Part shown: positions 6,936-10,004 of the stretch, piece by piece
How positions within the stretch are numbered: the stretch's first letter is position 1
How the letters are laid out: each line of letters starts with the position of its first letter
The notes under the pieces: model-generated
Databases searched by the model: none
Told to the model about the DNA's origin: nothing
What the model saw: the letters and a program-made list of their open reading frames with translations, nothing else
Made by a program: the position numbers and the translations under genes
Origin: RUG572 sp051884915
GTDB lineage: Bacteria > Verrucomicrobiota > Kiritimatiellia > RFP12 > UBA1067
Direction: 5' to 3'
Length of the DNA stretch: 10,004 nucleotides
NCBI GenBank assembly: GCA_051884915.1
Contig: JBJEWF010000083.1
Coordinates: 1 to 10,004, forward strand

Positions 6936-9908
6936 CTACTGCCGTTCCGGCATGCCGATCGGCTCGCCGCGAAGCTGTTTCGACAAATCGGGTTCCTCGT
7001 AGCAGCCGTAGAAAGTCGCATTGAGGTCGATCCATGTCGAAATCATCCGCTTTTCCTCCGGCGTGAGCAGCCGGCCATGCTTGCCCCGCGAAAGCTTCCT
7101 CAGAAGCCCGGATCCCAGCGCGTTGTTGCCGGGCCCCTCGGGCGTCGTCTGCACGAGATTGTATTCCGGCCAGTTCGGCACCATGCGCATCTTTTCGCCC
7201 GTTTCCCCGTCCACGTACAGGCGCGGCTTGTACCACTGGAACTGCTTGTTGCCGGGTCTGCGCCCGGTCGGCTCATCCGTGAAGACGAGCGTCGCGTACG
7301 ATTTCGTGAACGGCGCGGAGAACTGGCGCGGCCCCACCGTCTGCACCTTCGTCCCGCGCGAGAAGCGCGGATCGATTTCACGCGTCAAATCGATTCCTTT
7401 CGGCGGCTTGTCCCCGCTGTGGCAGGAAACGCAGGCGCGATCGAAGACGGGCTGGACGTTCTCGACGAATCCCCACGGGCGCCCCCCTTCCGGCGGCACG
7501 CGCAATTCCTGGGCGGGCCGCTTCATCGCCTCGCTCACCGTCGCCGCATGGCGGGACGCCTCGCGCTTCGGCTCGTGGCAGCCCACGCAGGACACGCGCT
7601 CGCCGGGCATCAGGGAGGTTGACGAACGCATCGTCCGCCAGGCCCGCCCCTCGCCGTCGAGCACCTGGAAGTAGATCGGCGTCTGCGCCGGCACGATGAA
7701 ACGGGACGATCCGTCCGCCTCCACGCGCGCCGTGCCCAGGACCGCCCGCGTGTTCTCATGTCCGCCGCAGCCCGCATTGGGCAGATACTGGTCGGGCGCC
7801 GTGCGCGGGAAGACCTGCACGACGCGAATCTCCCGGAGCGAACCCGGCGCCGCCGTCTTCAGGCCGCGATAGACGTCCGAAACGAAGACCTCGCCCTTGC
7901 CGGCCGCCCGCAGCGCCGGATCGAACTGGCTCACCCATTTCGGCGGGACGAAACGCGGCGCCAGCGGCTCCGGGCACTGCGCGCTCAGCCGGCCGTCGCG
8001 GTAGAGAAGTTCGCGGACGACCCCGCCCTCCCGCGTGGAGGAGAGGACGTAGAGGCCAAGCGCCGCGTCGGGATTCCGGCGGGACGGCTCGTAGTGCAGC
8101 GCGTCGCGGCTCCAGGCCACGAGAAAGAGGTCCTCGCCAAAGGGATGCGGCGAATTGTACCAGTCGTTGTCCGGATAGTGCGGATCGGACGCCTGGGGCG
8201 GCTTGACGTTGGCGGCGCGGCCGGCGATGTCGATTTCCGGATAGTGGCCGGGCGTCACGTGGACGATCGCCTGTTCGCCGTTCTCGTCCACGGACGGGTC
8301 GATGAGAATCAGCGGTCCGCCCGTCACCGCATGGTGGGCGCTCGCAATGGCGGCGATCTTGCGGGAACCGGGTATCGCGCGCGGCTGGAACGTGCAATGC
8401 GGATCGGGCGTCTCGTTGCCCCAGAGCGCCTTCGGGTTGGTGCCGTCGGGACGCATGCTCCACAGGTTCTGGTGGCGGACGGCATCGCGGTCGATGTAGT
8501 CCCAGCGCGCAAAGAGGATTTCGCCGTCGTTGCCCATCGTCGGGAACCATTCGGCCACGTCGTTCCAGGAAAGCTGCCGCATGTCCGTTCCGTCCGGCTT
8601 CATGCGAAACAGCGTATACGCCTGCCAGCGGTTCGAATAGCCGTACCAGAAACAGCGGCTCTGCGACTTGCGGCGCGAACTCATGAAGACGATGTCGCCG
8701 TCCGGCAGGAACTCGGGCATGAAGTCCTCGTAGACGCCGTCGGTGAGCTGCCGGAGGTCCCTCCCGTCGACCCCGACCTCCCACAGATGATAGTAGTGGT
8801 GGTCGGAATCCTCTTCGTTCACCTTGACCATGGCGAACGGATCCTGGGCGCCGTCCGTCCGGACGAACGAGAACAGCAGCTTCTTCGCGTCGTACGAGAG
8901 CCGCGGCTGGAGGAAACTGCCCTTCGGCAGACGCCCCGCGATCAGGTCGCGCGTCTTGAGGGAACGTCCCGGCCGTTCGAGCACGAACACCGAACCGCCC
9001 GGATCCTGGCGCCAGCCGAAATACTGCGCCACCTCGTGGTTCCAGGTGGGCTGGCGGCGCGTGATGAACGTCACCCCGTTGGCGAGCGTCGTCCGCAGCC
9101 GCGGATCGGCCAACAGCTTCCGCCGCCGCGCCAGGCGCGCGTCGAGGAACTCCGGCCACCCGTCGGCGGGGCAATCCCACTTGTCCGCGTCCTGCACCCA
9201 CTCCGCGACGACGGAAATCCAGAGATCGGCGTCCATGCCGTCCGGCGCCCTGAACCAGTCCGGACGCTCCCGCGCCACGTTCTGCAGCCCCGCGATCCAG
9301 TTGCCGTCATAGCGCCGGACGAAGGGACGGCCCGCGCCGCGCAACGCGATTCCGTGCGCCTCGCGCACGACTTCGAAACCGGCCGACGCCCCCTGCGGCG
9401 CGGACGCCTTGGCCCGCCCGCCGGCGTCCAGCCCGATCACATAGCCGCCAAAGCCGTCTTCGGGGTTGCCGTCTTCGATCACGCACACGGGCAGCAGCAC
9501 GGCCGCATCCGGCGCTTCGCCGCGAAACAGGCGCACGTCCTTCCCGATCCAGTAGAGACGCGGCCGGGTCATGGACGGCTTGTCGGCGGCGCGCCCTTGC
9601 CAGAGGCCGCGCGAATCTCCCCGCAGTGCGGGCCGGTTGGTCGCGGCCAGCGCGTTCCGCCACTCGACGCGGACGCGGGACGGACCGACGAAGACGTTCG
9701 CGAACCGAAGCGCGGCCTTTTGCCCGCTCCAGGCGCGCGGCCGCGGATCCGGAACGTCCGCCAGCGCGGGATCGACGTCCGCCGGCGGCAGACGCTCCCA
9801 GTCGCCGGACACCCGGACAGGTCCTTCCGGCGGACGCGCCGCGAAAACGCCGACCGCGCAAAGTGCCGCCAGGGCCGCCAGCGCCGCCATCTGTCCCTCT
9901 CGCTTCAT
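6936..9908 (-). CDS. Exported HzsA-like dihaem beta-propeller protein (hydrazine synthase alpha middle-domain relative)
   Basis: A 990-aa protein with an N-terminal signal peptide (cleavage likely after about A24), so it acts outside the cytoplasm. The centre (about 330-560) has TolB/WD-like propeller strands with repeated PDG turns: MPEFLPDGDIVFMSSRR (397-413), FRMKPDGTDMRQLS (434-447) and the ARWDYIDRD...NLWSMRPDGT block (467-490). I recognise this pattern from the middle domain of hydrazine synthase alpha and its many relatives in PVC bacteria. Two c-type haem motifs follow: CVGCH at 774-778 and CVSCH at 826-830. The C-terminal WIDLNATFYGCY (959-970) is also typical of that group. No HzsB or HzsC gene is visible, so hydrazine synthesis should not be assumed; redox or haem-linked envelope function is the safe reading. 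The ATG at 9908 has AGGTGG 4 nt upstream. It starts 26 bp after the preceding gene and is likely co-transcribed with its neighbours. Confidence 0.9.
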   Translation of the reverse strand: MKREGQMAALAALAALCAVGVFAARPPEGPVRVSGDWERLPPADVDPALADVPDPRPRAWSGQKAALRFANVFVGPSRVRVEWRNALAATNRPALRGDSRGLWQGRAADKPSMTRPRLYWIGKDVRLFRGEAPDAAVLLPVCVIEDGNPEDGFGGYVIGLDAGGRAKASAPQGASAGFEVVREAHGIALRGAGRPFVRRYDGNWIAGLQNVARERPDWFRAPDGMDADLWISVVAEWVQDADKWDCPADGWPEFLDARLARRRKLLADPRLRTTLANGVTFITRRQPTWNHEVAQYFGWRQDPGGSVFVLERPGRSLKTRDLIAGRLPKGSFLQPRLSYDAKKLLFSFVRTDGAQDPFAMVKVNEEDSDHHYYHLWEVGVDGRDLRQLTDGVYEDFMPEFLPDGDIVFMSSRRKSQSRCFWYGYSNRWQAYTLFRMKPDGTDMRQLSWNDVAEWFPTMGNDGEILFARWDYIDRDAVRHQNLWSMRPDGTNPKALWGNETPDPHCTFQPRAIPGSRKIAAIASAHHAVTGGPLILIDPSVDENGEQAIVHVTPGHYPEIDIAGRAANVKPPQASDPHYPDNDWYNSPHPFGEDLFLVAWSRDALHYEPSRRNPDAALGLYVLSSTREGGVVRELLYRDGRLSAQCPEPLAPRFVPPKWVSQFDPALRAAGKGEVFVSDVYRGLKTAAPGSLREIRVVQVFPRTAPDQYLPNAGCGGHENTRAVLGTARVEADGSSRFIVPAQTPIYFQVLDGEGRAWRTMRSSTSLMPGERVSCVGCHEPKREASRHAATVSEAMKRPAQELRVPPEGGRPWGFVENVQPVFDRACVSCHSGDKPPKGIDLTREIDPRFSRGTKVQTVGPRQFSAPFTKSYATLVFTDEPTGRRPGNKQFQWYKPRLYVDGETGEKMRMVPNWPEYNLVQTTPEGPGNNALGSGLLRKLSRGKHGRLLTPEEKRMISTWIDLNATFYGCYEEPDLSKQLRGEPIGMPERQ

Positions 9909-9934
9909 CTGTCCACCTCGTGCGGCCCCGGCGG

Positions 9935-10004
9935 CTATTTGCCGGAATGGGAATAGGTCTTGAAGCCGATGCGGATGTCGCGGACGGGCAGGACGTCGAC
10001 GACG
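9935..10004 (-). CDS. C-terminal 22 codons of an unidentified gene (5' end off window)
   Basis: From the window edge the minus strand has an open frame ending in TAG at 9937-9935, encoding a C-terminus that reads VVDVLPVRDIRIGFKTYSHS followed by Gly-Lys. It ends 26 bp before the HzsA-like start codon, a spacing typical of operon neighbours, and no terminator hairpin is seen between them. The fragment is too short to assign a family. It could be a chance open frame, but its position and codon use fit a real gene. Confidence 0.5.
   Translation of the reverse strand, partial: VVDVLPVRDIRIGFKTYSHSGK

Noticed and set aside
5658..7622. A 654-codon plus-strand frame opposite the DapA-like gene and the 3' part of the HzsA-like gene
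   Set aside because: Its composition is that of a high-GC antisense shadow. It also crosses the terminator hairpin and the boundary between two well-supported genes.
6936..9908. Evidence for anammox metabolism from the HzsA-like gene
   Set aside because: No other hydrazine synthase subunit or anammox gene is present, and related propeller proteins occur widely in non-anammox PVC bacteria. The homology supports a family name only.
7758..9956. A 732-codon plus-strand open frame and a 481-codon minus-strand alternative frame across the HzsA-like gene
   Set aside because: Both are Arg/Ala/Pro-rich shadows of the gene that has the signal peptide, propeller blocks and CxxCH motifs. Neither shows any domain.

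Overview
The window is high-GC, chromosomal-looking bacterial DNA in which every gene I can support lies on the minus strand, so transcription runs from high to low coordinates. The most likely source is a member of the Planctomycetes-Verrucomicrobia-Lentisphaerae (PVC) group, perhaps a Verrucomicrobiota/Kiritimatiellota relative. This rests on the secreted HzsA-like dihaem protein, the exported DapA-family protein, and the Arg/Gly-rich zinc-finger-like protein, whose architecture I recall from that group. It is an inference from gene content, and no 16S or marker-gene comparison was possible.

Layout in the direction of transcription. (1) 10004-5754, a secreted-protein operon: the last 22 codons of an unidentified gene; a 990-aa exported protein with a beta-propeller related to the hydrazine synthase alpha middle domain and two CxxCH haem motifs; and a 372-aa Tat/lipobox protein of the DapA (dihydrodipicolinate synthase/N-acetylneuraminate lyase) superfamily with substituted active-site residues. 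A 14-bp-stem hairpin ends this operon. (2) 5753-1582, a chaperone operon: a well-matched sigma-54 (-24/-12) promoter, then dnaK, groES and groEL with gaps of 39 and 30 bp and good Shine-Dalgarno sites, closed by a 12-bp-stem rho-independent terminator. (3) 1565-1, a near-consensus sigma-70 promoter just behind that terminator, followed by a gene running off the window. It encodes an unrecognised protein with an RG-rich N-terminus, a C2H2-type zinc-finger signature, a possible winged-helix segment and an Ala/Pro/Glu tail made of 15-residue repeats.

How the genes fit together. DnaK and GroEL/GroES form the cytoplasmic folding machinery and are placed here on one apparent transcript. The sigma-54 site would make that operon dependent on an enhancer-binding activator rather than sigma-32 or HrcA/CIRCE, neither of whose sites I can see. 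The HzsA-like and DapA-like proteins should both act outside the cytoplasm. Their tight linkage suggests a shared envelope process, but no substrate can be read from the sequence.

I see no tRNA, rRNA, CRISPR array, insertion sequence or phage gene. No gene-free stretch exceeds about 225 bp.
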